Below are positions 1 to 7,950 of a stretch of 33,520 nt of DNA, piece by piece; within the stretch, counting starts at the first letter, position 1, and each line of letters starts with the position of its first letter. A program made the position numbers and the translations under genes. The notes under the pieces were generated by a model, which was not told the DNA's origin, ran no database searches, and was given only the letters and a program-made list of their open reading frames with translations. Source of the DNA: Acetobacteraceae bacterium (GTDB lineage: Bacteria > Pseudomonadota > Alphaproteobacteria > Acetobacterales > Acetobacteraceae); NCBI GenBank assembly GCA_025352375.1, contig JANXTL010000332.1:1-33520 (forward strand), given 5' to 3'.

Positions 1-58
1 GCTTAGGCCCTGTCCGATCCGCATGATCGATTCGATTATCTTTGGACAGGGCCTAAGC
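1..58. mobile_element. 58-bp palindromic repeat, copy 1 (MITE-like)
   Basis: The arms at 1-15 and 44-58 are perfect 15-bp inverted repeats around a 28-nt loop. The core, GGCCCTGTCC to GGACAGGGCC, and the whole loop recur identically at 8377-8434, so this is a dispersed element. The ends resemble terminal inverted repeats of IS5-family elements, but there is no room for a transposase; a very short non-autonomous element is an inference. The hairpin lies at the 3' end of the minus-strand algH gene and supplies its last sense codon and its stop codon (TAG at 55-53). It could also act as a transcription terminator. It starts at the window edge, so sequence further left is unseen. Confidence 0.7.
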
Positions 59-673
59 GTGTCCCGCAGCCGCGGACAGTAACAACGGGTCCACGTTCAG
101 CTTGGCAAACGCCCGGCGCCAATGCGTGCCGTGGTCGCCGCCGAACACCAGCGCCTCATCGGCTGGGACCGACAGCCATGCGTTGTCCTGGATTTCGCGG
201 TCGAGCTGACCCGGACCCCAGCCAGCGTAACCCAGTGCCAGCAAACATTCGCGCGGACCCGCGCCCTCGGCGATAACCTTCAGCACGTCCAGACTAGCGG
301 TCAGAGCGACCGATTCGTCCACCCGAAGGCTGCCGTCCCCGGTCCAGTCGGCGGTGTGCAGGACGAAACCCCGGCCATTCTCGACCGGCCCGCCAGCGCA
401 CAGGCGGATCTGCCGCACCGCCGGGACGGGATCGACCTTCAACTGTTCCAGCAGTTCATCGAAGGTTGGGCGAACGACGGGGCGGTTGAGCACCAGACCC
501 ATCGCGCCCTCGGCCGTGTGGGCACAGAGGTAGATGACAGTCTGGGTGAAACGCTCGTCCGCCATGGACGGCATCGCGATCAGAATCTGCCCGGTCAGGA
601 AGTGGTCGGGCGACGGGGGGACGGGCGACGGGGGGACGGGCGACGGGGAAACGGGGGGGGTACGGCTGGCCAT
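53..673 (-). CDS. algH: AlgH/YqgE (UPF0301) family protein
   Basis: This encodes about 206 residues of the AlgH/YqgE family, a conserved protein of poorly defined function named for a regulatory role in Pseudomonas alginate production. The family opening is clear: an LTGQILIAMPSM segment, then an FTQTVIYLCAH segment and GAMGLVLNRP. Later come CAGGPVE and a GYAGWGPGQL motif near the C-terminus. I chose the ATG at 673. A GTG at 706 would add 11 residues and neither start has a clear ribosome-binding site. The first ~20 residues are a low-complexity Pro/Ser/Val run encoded by a 15-bp tandem repeat, absent from typical members, which start close to the LIAMP motif. The stop codon lies inside the palindromic repeat at 1-58. 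Family assignment is firm; the cellular role is not. Confidence 0.9.
   Translation of the reverse strand: MASRTPPVSPSPVPPSPVPPSPDHFLTGQILIAMPSMADERFTQTVIYLCAHTAEGAMGLVLNRPVVRPTFDELLEQLKVDPVPAVRQIRLCAGGPVENGRGFVLHTADWTGDGSLRVDESVALTASLDVLKVIAEGAGPRECLLALGYAGWGPGQLDREIQDNAWLSVPADEALVFGGDHGTHWRRAFAKLNVDPLLLSAAAGHA
611..655. repeat. 15-bp tandem repeat, three units, in the algH 5' end
   Basis: Units CGACGGGGGGACGGG occur at 611-625 and 626-640, with a third unit at 641-655 carrying two substitutions, followed by a G run. Each unit is in frame and encodes five residues of the Pro/Ser/Val-rich AlgH N-terminus. Copy number could vary by slippage without breaking the reading frame. Confidence 0.85.
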
Positions 674-824
674 GGTTGAAATCTGCGGGCAGACGGGCCG
701 AAGCACAAGACGGCTGTTAGTGTCTTACCGCCCAACTCTTGTTCCGCGTCCACGGCGGCGAAACGAACCGCGACGTATACCCAGAAGCGGCGGCGCATCC
801 GGAAATGTAATATGGAAATCGAAT

Positions 825-856
825 AAACCCCGCCGGCCGGCTGACTGACGGGGTTT
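825..856 (-). terminator. Hairpin, probable terminator
   Basis: An 8-bp perfect stem (AAACCCCG at 825-832 with CGGGGTTT at 849-856) encloses a GC-rich loop. Read on the minus strand the stem is followed by an AT-rich stretch, so it fits a terminator for the minus-strand dehydrogenase and mini-ORF upstream of it. It could also work in the other direction. Confidence 0.55.
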
Positions 857-870
857 CTTAATCGGACTAC

Positions 871-903
871 TCACGAACCCGGCTTGGTTTCCTGAGCGCT
901 CAT
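871..903 (-). CDS. 10-codon mini-ORF with strong ribosome-binding site
   Basis: On the minus strand, an AAGGAGAG ribosome-binding site sits 5 nt before an ATG at 903. The reading frame encodes MSAQETKPGS and stops at TGA (873-871). It begins 27 bp after the stop of the short-chain dehydrogenase gene and is followed by the 825-856 hairpin. A near-consensus site in front of so short a frame is unusual. It may be a genuine hydrophilic micropeptide, the remnant of a longer gene that lost its 3' part, or chance. No family is recognised and nothing shows that it is translated. Confidence 0.3.
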   Translation of the reverse strand: MSAQETKPGS

Positions 904-930
904 GGCAACTCTCCTTACCTCATGCGGCGA

Positions 931-1845
931 TCAAACCGGATCCCAGTCGAACACCTCACCGGACCGATCCAACGGCATGAACGCGGTTTTCAGCGCCGGC
1001 CCGGCGTGCGAGGCGATGCTTTCCGGGGTCCAACCCTCGGCCTTGTGCACGATACGGATCGGACGGGGGGAGGAGAACAGGATCAGCTCGTTCATCCGTG
1101 TGCCGAACACCTGGCCGGTGACGTAGTTGGACGCGTCGGAGGACAACCACACGGCGGCCGGCGCATTTTTATCCGGCGTCATCTGCTGGATCTTCGCCAC
1201 ACGCGCCTGCTGCTCGGGGGTCGAAGCGGGGATCGACGACGTCATACGGCTCCACGCGAACGGCGCGATGCAGTTGGAGCGCACGTTGTAGCGCGCCATG
1301 TCCAACGCGATCGATTTCGACAATGCGGTGATGCCGAGCTTGGCGGCGGAGTAGTTCGCTTGTCCGAAATTGCCGATGAGCCCCGACGTCGAAGAAATGT
1401 GCACGAACGTGCCACTTTCCTGCTTGCGGTAGTGTTCGGCGGCGGCGCGGCTGACGAAAAACGACCCGTTCAGGTGCACGGCGATGACCGACAGCCAATC
1501 GTCTTCCGTCATTTTGTGGAAGATCACATCCCGGAGAATGCCGGCGTTGTTCACCACGGCGTCGATGCGGCCGAAATGGTCCATCGCGGATTGCACGATC
1601 TTCTGCGCGCTGCCCCAGGCGGCGACGGATTCAGTGCATATCTCGGCAACGCCGCCGGATTGCTCGATCAGCGCCTTGGTCTGTTGCGCTGGGGTGGCCG
1701 ATCCGCCCTCCCCGCTCAGGGACGCGCCGATGTCGGCCACGATCACTTTCGCGCCCGACTTGGCCATCATGATGGCGATTTCTCGCCCGATTCCGCCGCC
1801 GGCGCCGGTCACGATCGCGACCTTGCCTTCCATCATACCTGCCAT
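931..1845 (-). CDS. MFE-2-type SDR, probable (3R)-hydroxyacyl-CoA dehydrogenase
   Basis: This is a classical short-chain dehydrogenase of 304 residues. The NAD(P)-binding motif TGAGGGIG is at about residues 13-20, NNAG at 99-102, and the catalytic Ser152, Tyr165 and Lys169 are present. The stretch around NNAGILRD and GNFGQANYSAAKLG is very like the dehydrogenase unit of eukaryotic multifunctional enzyme type 2, which oxidises (3R)-hydroxyacyl-CoA in beta-oxidation. The C-terminal ~60 residues after the Rossmann fold match that subgroup's extended tail. Start at 1845 is chosen because GGGAGAAA lies just upstream; an earlier in-frame GTG/ATG at 1893 lacks this. Substrate is inferred. It is divergent from the SUF operon. 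Confidence 0.85.
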   Translation of the reverse strand: MAGMMEGKVAIVTGAGGGIGREIAIMMAKSGAKVIVADIGASLSGEGGSATPAQQTKALIEQSGGVAEICTESVAAWGSAQKIVQSAMDHFGRIDAVVNNAGILRDVIFHKMTEDDWLSVIAVHLNGSFFVSRAAAEHYRKQESGTFVHISSTSGLIGNFGQANYSAAKLGITALSKSIALDMARYNVRSNCIAPFAWSRMTSSIPASTPEQQARVAKIQQMTPDKNAPAAVWLSSDASNYVTGQVFGTRMNELILFSSPRPIRIVHKAEGWTPESIASHAGPALKTAFMPLDRSGEVFDWDPV

Positions 1846-1949
1846 GGTGCTTTCTCCCGTTTGCAATGCCCACGTTCGTAGAGGGCCGAGCATTTCGGTT
1901 CAAGGGAAGGTCTTGACGCCGGGGGGGCGATACGCCATTTCCCACCAAT

Positions 1950-1968
1950 CAGGACCCATCCGGTCCTG
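1950..1968. promoter_or_regulatory. Inverted repeat upstream of the SUF operon, candidate operator
   Basis: CAGGACC (1950-1956) and GGTCCTG (1962-1968) form a perfect 7-bp inverted repeat with a 5-nt spacer, 27 bp before the start of the Rrf2 regulator gene. Rrf2 proteins bind such dyads as dimers and commonly control their own operon, so this is the best operator candidate. It does not match the E. coli IscR type 1 consensus, and binding is untested. Confidence 0.4.
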
Positions 1969-1995
1969 TTACCTGATTTAAGGTTTCCAACGGAC

Positions 1996-2460
1996 ATGCT
2001 CAGGCTGTCGAAACTGACGGATTACGCGGTCGTGGTCATGGTGCGCCTAGCCGAGGTCTCGCCGGGGTCGAACCCGGATTTGCAGACCTCGCCGGGCATC
2101 GCCGCAGCGACCGGGGTGCCGGAACCGACCGTGGCCAAGGTTTTGAAAACACTGGCGGCGACCGGCTTGGTCACGTCGCAGCGCGGCGCCCGTGGCGGGT
2201 ACCGGCTGGCGCGCTCACTGCATGACATTCCCGTCTCGGAGGTGATTGCCGCCGTCGATGGACCGATCGCCCTGGTCGCCTGCGTCGATGGATCGCTGAT
2301 CGAGTGCGAAAGCCAGGGCCTTTGCCCGGTGCGTGGCCGGTGGGACCCGGTGAACGACGCGATCGAGCGGGCTTTGAGCGGCATTACCCTTGCCGATATG
2401 CGCGAAGCCGCGATTCCGCCGATGTTCCGCGTGCCCGCCGCCATGCAGGCCGCCGAGTAG
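1996..2460 (+). CDS. Rrf2-family SUF operon regulator
   Basis: This 154-residue Rrf2-family transcription factor opens the SUF operon. Its N-terminal winged helix-turn-helix runs over about residues 1-75 (LSKLTDYAVVVMVRLAE, then VPEPTVAKVLKTL and RGARGGYRLAR). Three cysteines, C96, C104 and C110, sit where IscR-like members bind an Fe-S cluster, so it probably senses Fe-S status. It resembles the SUF-system regulators found upstream of sufB in Xanthomonas and many alphaproteobacteria. Its ATG at 1996 lacks a strong ribosome-binding site. The gene ends 9 bp before sufB, consistent with one transcript. Whether it represses or activates is not visible. Confidence 0.92.
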   Translation: MLRLSKLTDYAVVVMVRLAEVSPGSNPDLQTSPGIAAATGVPEPTVAKVLKTLAATGLVTSQRGARGGYRLARSLHDIPVSEVIAAVDGPIALVACVDGSLIECESQGLCPVRGRWDPVNDAIERALSGITLADMREAAIPPMFRVPAAMQAAE

Positions 2461-2469
2461 GATTCGAAC

Positions 2470-3942
2470 ATGTCAACGACCACGGAAGCCCTCGACACCA
2501 TCAACTCCGGCTACAAGTGGGGTTTCGAGACCGATATCGAGATGGACCTCGCCCCCAAAGGGCTCAACGAGGACATTATTCGGCTTATTTCCGCGCGCAA
2601 GGAAGAGCCGGAGTGGATGCTCGAGGGGCGCCTGAAGGCTTTTTCCCAATGGCAGAAAATGGCGGAGCCGGTGTGGGCACGCGTCGATCATCCCCCGATC
2701 GATTACCAGGACCTGCATTATTACGCCGCGCCGAAGAAGAAGCCCGGGCCCAAAAGCCTGGACGAGGTCGATCCCGAGCTGTTGAAGATGTACGAGAAGC
2801 TGGGGATTCCGTTGAAGGAACGGGCCATTCTGGCCGGCGTCGAGGCGGACCCGGATGAGCGTCCGCAGATCGCGGTGGACGCGGTGTTCGACAGCGTGTC
2901 GGTGGCGACGACATTTCGGGAATCCCTGGCGAAGGTGGGCGTGATCTTCTGCCCGATCAGCGAGGCGGTGCGGGATCACCCCGATCTGGTGCGGCAATAC
3001 CTCGGCACCGTTGTGCCGGTCGCGGATAATTATTTTTCCGCGCTCAACGCCGCCGTCTTCACCGATGGCAGCTTCTGCTACATTCCCAAGGGCGTGCGCT
3101 GCCCGATGGAGCTGTCGACGTATTTCCGCATCAACGCACGCAACACCGGCCAGTTCGAGCGGACGCTGATTATCGCCGAGGCTGGCGCCCACGTGTCGTA
3201 CCTGGAAGGCTGCACAGCGCCTCAGCGCGACGAAAACCAGTTGCACGCCGCAGTGGTCGAGCTGATCGCGATGGACGACGCCACCATCAAATACTCCACT
3301 GTGCAGAACTGGTATCCCGGCGACGAGAACGGTCGCGGCGGCATCTACAATTTCGTCACCAAGCGCGGCGCCTGCCGTGGTGCCCGTTCGAAGATTTCCT
3401 GGACCCAGGTGGAAACGGGTTCGGCGATCACCTGGAAATATCCGTCCTGCGTGCTGATCGGCGAGGACAGTGTCGGCGAGTTCTACTCGGTCGCGGTGAC
3501 CACCCATCACCAGCAGGCCGATACCGGCACCAAGATGATCCACATCGGCAAGGGTTCGCGCAGCACCATCGTGTCGAAGGGCATCAGCGCCGGGAAGTCG
3601 AACAATACATACCGCGGGCTGGTGCGGATGCTGCCGTCCGCGACCGGTGCTCGGAATCACACACAGTGCGACAGCCTGCTGATCGGCGACCAATGCGGCG
3701 CGCACACCGTGCCATACATCGAAAGCCGCAACCCCTCGGCCAAAGTGGAGCATGAAGCGACCACGTCGAAAATCGATGAAGAAAAATTGTTTTATTGCCG
3801 CCAGCGCGGCCTGTCGGAAGAAGACGCGGTAAACCTGATCGTGAACGGGTTCTGCAAGGAAGTGTTGAAGGAACTGCCGATGGAGTTCGCCGTTGAGGCG
3901 CAAAAACTACTGGCGGTTTCTCTCGAAGGATCGGTGGGATAA
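2470..3942 (+). CDS. sufB: SufB, Fe-S cluster scaffold subunit
   Basis: This 490-residue protein is SufB, the core scaffold of the cytosolic SufBC2D complex that builds Fe-S clusters from persulfide sulfur delivered by SufS and its partner. Length is normal for the family. Diagnostic stretches include [56 protein letters not shown] and the C-terminal [20 protein letters not shown]. Cys409 in GDQCGAH is probably the counterpart of the essential E. coli Cys405; that assignment is by eye. An AGGA lies just upstream of the ATG, and sufC follows after 5 bp. Confidence 0.98.
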   Translation: MSTTTEALDTINSGYKWGFETDIEMDLAPKGLNEDIIRLISARKEEPEWMLEGRLKAFSQWQKMAEPVWARVDHPPIDYQDLHYYAAPKKKPGPKSLDEVDPELLKMYEKLGIPLKERAILAGVEADPDERPQIAVDAVFDSVSVATTFRESLAKVGVIFCPISEAVRDHPDLVRQYLGTVVPVADNYFSALNAAVFTDGSFCYIPKGVRCPMELSTYFRINARNTGQFERTLIIAEAGAHVSYLEGCTAPQRDENQLHAAVVELIAMDDATIKYSTVQNWYPGDENGRGGIYNFVTKRGACRGARSKISWTQVETGSAITWKYPSCVLIGEDSVGEFYSVAVTTHHQQADTGTKMIHIGKGSRSTIVSKGISAGKSNNTYRGLVRMLPSATGARNHTQCDSLLIGDQCGAHTVPYIESRNPSAKVEHEATTSKIDEEKLFYCRQRGLSEEDAVNLIVNGFCKEVLKELPMEFAVEAQKLLAVSLEGSVG

Positions 3943-3947
3943 TCGGT

Positions 3948-4697
3948 ATGTTAGAGATTCGCGGCCTTGCCGCCTCCATTGGCGATAAGCTTATTCTCCG
4001 GGGGATCGACCTGAATGTTCCGGATGGGGAAGTACACGCCATCATGGGGCCGAACGGGTCGGGCAAATCGACCCTGGGCTACGTGCTTTCGGGGCGGGAC
4101 GACTTCACCGTGACGGGTGGTTCCGTTCTGTACAACGGCCTCGATCTGCTGGACATGGCGCCGGAAGCGCGCGCCGCCGCCGGGGTATTCCTGGCGTTCC
4201 AGGCGCCGATCGAATTGCCCGGCGTGAACAACGCCAATTTCCTGCGCACCGCGCTGAACGCGATTCGCCGCGCCCACGGGGAAAGCGAACTGGATGCCGT
4301 ACAGTTCCTGAAGCTGGCTCGGGCGGAGACCAAGCGCTTGGCGATGCCCGACGACATGCTGAAGCGCAACGTCAATGTCGGCTTCTCCGGCGGCGAGAAA
4401 AAGCGCAACGAAGTCCTGCAAATGGCGCTGCTGCGGCCATCTTTGGCGATCCTGGACGAAACCGATAGCGGCCTGGATATCGACGCGCTGAAAATCGTCG
4501 CCGATGGGGTGAACGCGCTGCGCTCACCCACGTTCTCGGCGCTGGTGATCACGCATCATCAACGGCTGCTGGATCATCTGGTGCCCAACCGCGTGCATGT
4601 GCTGGCCGGCGGGCGGATTATTCGTTCGGGTGGGCCGGAACTGGCGCGCGAGCTGGAAAAATCCGGTTACGCCGGTGTATTGGCGGAGGCCGCGTGA
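3948..4697 (+). CDS. sufC: SufC, SUF complex ATPase
   Basis: This is a 249-residue ABC-type ATPase that powers the SufBCD scaffold; it is cytosolic and not part of a transporter. The Walker A motif GPNGSGKST is at about residues 35-43, the signature is SGGEKKRNE, and the Walker B region reads LAILDETDSGLDIDALK, all typical of SufC. The short spacer after sufB and the GTGA overlap with sufD indicate translational coupling. Confidence 0.98.
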   Translation: MLEIRGLAASIGDKLILRGIDLNVPDGEVHAIMGPNGSGKSTLGYVLSGRDDFTVTGGSVLYNGLDLLDMAPEARAAAGVFLAFQAPIELPGVNNANFLRTALNAIRRAHGESELDAVQFLKLARAETKRLAMPDDMLKRNVNVGFSGGEKKRNEVLQMALLRPSLAILDETDSGLDIDALKIVADGVNALRSPTFSALVITHHQRLLDHLVPNRVHVLAGGRIIRSGGPELARELEKSGYAGVLAEAA

Positions 4698-5881
4698 GCA
4701 TCGTCCAACAAACCGGCGCCGCGGGTTTTCTCGCCTGCTTCGAGACGCTGAAGGACGCCCTTCCCGGCGATCCGGTGGTGCGTGAGAAAGCGGCGGCCGC
4801 GTTCCGATTGCTGGGACTGCCCGGCGGCACGTCGGCGCGGCGCAGCGAGGCGTGGAAATACACCAGCCTGCGGCCGGTCGCGGAAACCGCGTTCATGACG
4901 CCGGTCGTGAGCGGATTCGACGTCGATCTTTCAGCCTCAACGGCCAGCTTCTCGCGTTTCGCTGAAAATCCCGTTTTCGGCCCCCTCCCCCGCCCGGATC
5001 GCGATCCGATGGTCGCGCTGAACACCATGCTGGCCGAGGACGGCGCCATCCTGCGCGTGCCCGCCGGGGTGGACGCGGGGATCGTGCGGATCGACAGCCA
5101 CGGCAACGGATCGCACGCGTTGCATCCTCGCCATGCCGTCCATCTGGGCCCCGGCGCGACGTTGGTCTTGCTGGAAATCGCAACGGGTACAGGCGGCTAT
5201 TTGCACAACGCCGTCACCGAGATCGCCATCGGCGCCGGCGCGCATTTGACGCATATCCGGTTGCAGGACGAATCCCGCGACGCCTTTCACTTCGCGACGA
5301 TCTACGCCGACGTTGCCGAAGGCGGCACCTACGACGGATTTTCGCTCGTGCTCGGCGGCCGGATCGCGCGCACCGAAATCCACGTCGGATTAACCGGCAA
5401 GAACGCCGTTGCCCACATGAACGGCGCGCAACTGCTGACGGGTACGCAGCACGCCGATTTTTCGTCCATCGTCCGGCACGCCGCGCCAAACTGCACATCC
5501 CGCCAGACGGTGAAAAACGTGCTGAATGGCCGCTCGCGCGGGGTGTTCCAGGGCCGGATCGAGGTCGCCCGCGACGCCCAGAAAACCGATGGCTATCAAA
5601 TGAATCAGGCACTGCTGCTGTCCCCCGACGCCGAGATCGACAGCAAGCCCGAATTGGAAATCTTCGCCGACGATGTGAAGTGCTCGCATGGTGCGACGGT
5701 CGGCGAATTGGACGCCGAACAACTTTTCTATCTCCGCAGCCGCGGCGTGCCGGAAAATGAGGCGCGCGCCATGCTGGTGCGGGCCTTCCTGACCGAAGCC
5801 CTGGACCTTGTGACCAACGACGCCATTCGTTCGATGCTCGGGGAGAAAATCGACCTGTGGTGGGAAAGGCAAGCCGCATGA
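4694..5881 (+). CDS. sufD: SufD, scaffold partner of SufB
   Basis: This 395-residue protein is SufD, the SufB paralogue in the SufBC2D complex. The C-terminal beta-helix region is well conserved, including NQALLLSPDAEIDSKPELEI, then DDVKCSHGATVGELDAEQLF. The His in KCSHGAT probably corresponds to E. coli His360, proposed to bind the nascent cluster with SufB. It starts with GTG at 4694, overlapping the sufC stop by 4 nt, and ends overlapping sufS. The N-terminal third is less conserved, as is usual for SufD. Confidence 0.96.
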   Translation: MSIVQQTGAAGFLACFETLKDALPGDPVVREKAAAAFRLLGLPGGTSARRSEAWKYTSLRPVAETAFMTPVVSGFDVDLSASTASFSRFAENPVFGPLPRPDRDPMVALNTMLAEDGAILRVPAGVDAGIVRIDSHGNGSHALHPRHAVHLGPGATLVLLEIATGTGGYLHNAVTEIAIGAGAHLTHIRLQDESRDAFHFATIYADVAEGGTYDGFSLVLGGRIARTEIHVGLTGKNAVAHMNGAQLLTGTQHADFSSIVRHAAPNCTSRQTVKNVLNGRSRGVFQGRIEVARDAQKTDGYQMNQALLLSPDAEIDSKPELEIFADDVKCSHGATVGELDAEQLFYLRSRGVPENEARAMLVRAFLTEALDLVTNDAIRSMLGEKIDLWWERQAA

Positions 5882-7110
5882 CCGCCTCCTTCGACGTCGC
5901 CCGCATCCGGGAAGACTTTCCAATTTTGCGGCAAACCATTCGCGGTAAGCCGCTGGTGTACCTCGACAGCGGCGCGTCCGCGCAGAAGCCGCGCGTGGTG
6001 ATCGATGCGATGGTGCAGTGCATGGAAACGCAATACGCCAACATCCATCGCGGCCTGCACTGGATGAGCGAGCGCACCACCGACGCCTACGAAGCGGCGC
6101 GCGATGCCGTTGCCACACTGATGAACGCGCGCGACCGGTCCGAAATCGTTTTTACGAACAGCGTCACAGGCGCGTTGAACCTTGTCGCCCACAGCTACGG
6201 GCGGGGGATTTTGAAGCCCGGTCAGGCCGTGGTGATTTCGGCGATGGAGCACCACTCCAACATCGTCCCCTGGCAGATGCTGCGGGACTCGCACGGCATC
6301 GAGCTGCGCGTGGCGCCGATCGACGATGCCGGCGAGCTGGACATGGGCGCGTTCGAAAGCCTGTTGGACGATGGCAAGGTCGGGCTGGTTTCGATTACCC
6401 ACATGTCGAACGTCCTCGGCACCGTCACGCCGGCCGAACGGATCGTAAAAATTGCCCATGCGCACGGTGCGAAGGTGCTGTTCGACGGCTCCCAGGCCAT
6501 CGTGCACCGCCGCGTCGATGTGCAAGCCATCGGATGCGATTTTTACGCCTGGACCGGCCACAAGCTGTATGGCCCCACCGGCATCGGCGTGCTGTGGGCG
6601 CGCCGCGAGATCCTCGAAGCGATGCCACCGTTCATGGGTGGCGGCGACATGATTTCGTCCGTCACCTACGAGAAATCCACCTGGGCTCAGGTGCCGCACA
6701 AATTCGAGGCCGGCACGCCCGCGATCGTCGAAGGCATCGGCCTGAAAGCGGCCGTCGATTACGTGCAAAGCATTGGCTACGAGGCCATGGCGGCGCATGA
6801 GGCCACCCTGACCGACCATGCCATCGCCCGCCTCTCGGCCATCGAAGGCATCAAAATATACGGCCGGGCACAGGATCGGGGCGGAGTCATTTCGTTCACG
6901 CTGGATAAGGCGCATGCCCACGACGTGGCGACGTTGCTGGACCGGCAGGGCATCGCGGTGCGGGCGGGCCACCACTGTGCGCAGCCGCTGATGCAACGGT
7001 TGGGTGTCGATAGCACCTCCCGCGCAAGCTTCGGCGTCTATACGACATTGGAAGAAATCGACGTCTTGGCAGACACGCTGACCCGCGTGCGGGAGTTCTT
7101 TACCCGATGA
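5878..7110 (+). CDS. sufS: SufS, group II cysteine desulfurase
   Basis: This 410-residue PLP enzyme removes sulfur from cysteine as a persulfide and feeds SUF assembly. Lys229 in TGHKLYGPTG is the PLP-binding lysine, and Cys367 in RAGHHCAQPLM is the catalytic cysteine in the short loop of group II desulfurases. EHHSNIVPW and the DGSQAIVHRRVDV stretch are also typical. I start it at the ATG at 5878, which overlaps the sufD stop (ATGA). A start at 5857 would add 7 residues inside sufD. It ends in another ATGA overlap with sufU, the probable sulfur acceptor. Confidence 0.97.
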   Translation: MTASFDVARIREDFPILRQTIRGKPLVYLDSGASAQKPRVVIDAMVQCMETQYANIHRGLHWMSERTTDAYEAARDAVATLMNARDRSEIVFTNSVTGALNLVAHSYGRGILKPGQAVVISAMEHHSNIVPWQMLRDSHGIELRVAPIDDAGELDMGAFESLLDDGKVGLVSITHMSNVLGTVTPAERIVKIAHAHGAKVLFDGSQAIVHRRVDVQAIGCDFYAWTGHKLYGPTGIGVLWARREILEAMPPFMGGGDMISSVTYEKSTWAQVPHKFEAGTPAIVEGIGLKAAVDYVQSIGYEAMAAHEATLTDHAIARLSAIEGIKIYGRAQDRGGVISFTLDKAHAHDVATLLDRQGIAVRAGHHCAQPLMQRLGVDSTSRASFGVYTTLEEIDVLADTLTRVREFFTR

Positions 7111-7580
7111 CCGAAACATTCGACGATTTGAGGGACCTATACCAGGAAGTCATTCTCGACCATGGCCGCCGGCCAAGGCATGGGCGGCGACTGGAGACTT
7201 ACGACGCCACCGCCAAGGGCGACAACCCGATGTGCGGCGACCGGGTGCAGGTCTGGCTCCGCTACGCCCCCGACGGCACCATTGCCGAGACCGGCTTCGA
7301 GGCCAGGGGTTGCGCGATCAGCGTCGCCTCCGCCGATCTGATGGCCGAAACGGTGCAAGGCCGGTCCAAATCCGATACAGCCGCATTGTTCGCCACGTTC
7401 CGCGAAATGGCCCGCACCGGCGTTTGCCCCGCCTGCGACCCAACCATGGAACGATTGGCGCCGCTGTCGGGCGTGCACGAATATCCCTCGCGCGTGAAAT
7501 GCGCGACCCTGCCCTGGCACGCGCTTGTCGCCGCGCTGGCTGGGACCCCAGGGGACATAAAGGAGACCAGCAGTGAATGA
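7107..7580 (+). CDS. sufU: SufU-type sulfurtransferase
   Basis: This 157-residue protein belongs to the SufU/IscU-like family. The ligands expected of zinc-dependent SufU are present: Cys43 and Asp45 in NPMCGD, Cys69 in RGCAIS, and Cys132 in RVKCATLPW. In Gram-positive bacteria SufU takes persulfide sulfur from SufS, a job done by SufE elsewhere, and no sufE gene is seen here. The family insert before the last cysteine carries an extra CxxC (Cys107, Cys110) in GVCPACDP, which I do not recognise as a general SufU feature. The start overlaps sufS (ATGA), and the end overlaps the sufT start. Confidence 0.92.
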   Translation: MTETFDDLRDLYQEVILDHGRRPRHGRRLETYDATAKGDNPMCGDRVQVWLRYAPDGTIAETGFEARGCAISVASADLMAETVQGRSKSDTAALFATFREMARTGVCPACDPTMERLAPLSGVHEYPSRVKCATLPWHALVAALAGTPGDIKETSSE

Positions 7581-7926
7581 CGTGACCCATTCCGCCTGGA
7601 CCCCCGACGGGGAAACCGTGGCGAAGCCGACAGAGGACGCGATCATTGCCGCGATCCAGACCGTGCACGACCCGGAAATTCCGGTTAATATCTACGAACT
7701 CGGCCTGATCTACGCGATCGAGATCGACGATGACGGCGGCATCAAGGTCGAAATGACTCTGACGGCGCCGGCGTGCCCCAGCGCGCAGGAATTGCCGGAA
7801 ATGGTGCAGAACGCCGTGCTCATGGTGCCGGGGGTCACGTCCTGCTTCGTCGAAACCGTGTGGGAACCGCCATGGGACCAGTCCCGCATGAGCGAAGAAG
7901 CGCGACTACAGTTGAACATGTTCTGA
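7573..7926 (+). CDS. sufT: SufT, MIP18/DUF59 Fe-S maturation protein
   Basis: This is a 117-residue MIP18 (DUF59) domain protein. The family core is clear: VHDPEIPVNIYELGLIYAIE, then EMTLTAPACPSAQELPEMV with the conserved Cys, and a C-terminal VWEPPWDQSRMSEEAR. SufT proteins help mature Fe-S proteins and often sit in SUF operons. The start is GTG at 7573, preceded by AAGGAG at 7560-7565 and overlapping the end of sufU by 8 nt. A TTG or ATG start within the next codons is less likely because of the spacing. Confidence 0.95.
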   Translation: MNDVTHSAWTPDGETVAKPTEDAIIAAIQTVHDPEIPVNIYELGLIYAIEIDDDGGIKVEMTLTAPACPSAQELPEMVQNAVLMVPGVTSCFVETVWEPPWDQSRMSEEARLQLNMF

Positions 7927-7950
7927 TCGATTACCATATTGGACAGCATC

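Noticed and set aside
1913-1918. TTGACG as a -35 box for the SUF operon
   Set aside because: No acceptable -10 element lies 16-18 nt downstream.
2473-3903. Long minus-strand ORF opposite sufB
   Set aside because: Its composition is rich in His, Arg and Gln, typical of an antisense shadow in GC-rich DNA, and sufB is unmistakable on the other strand.
5728-7119. Long minus-strand ORF opposite sufS
   Set aside because: It is an antisense shadow with no recognisable motif; sufS is certain.
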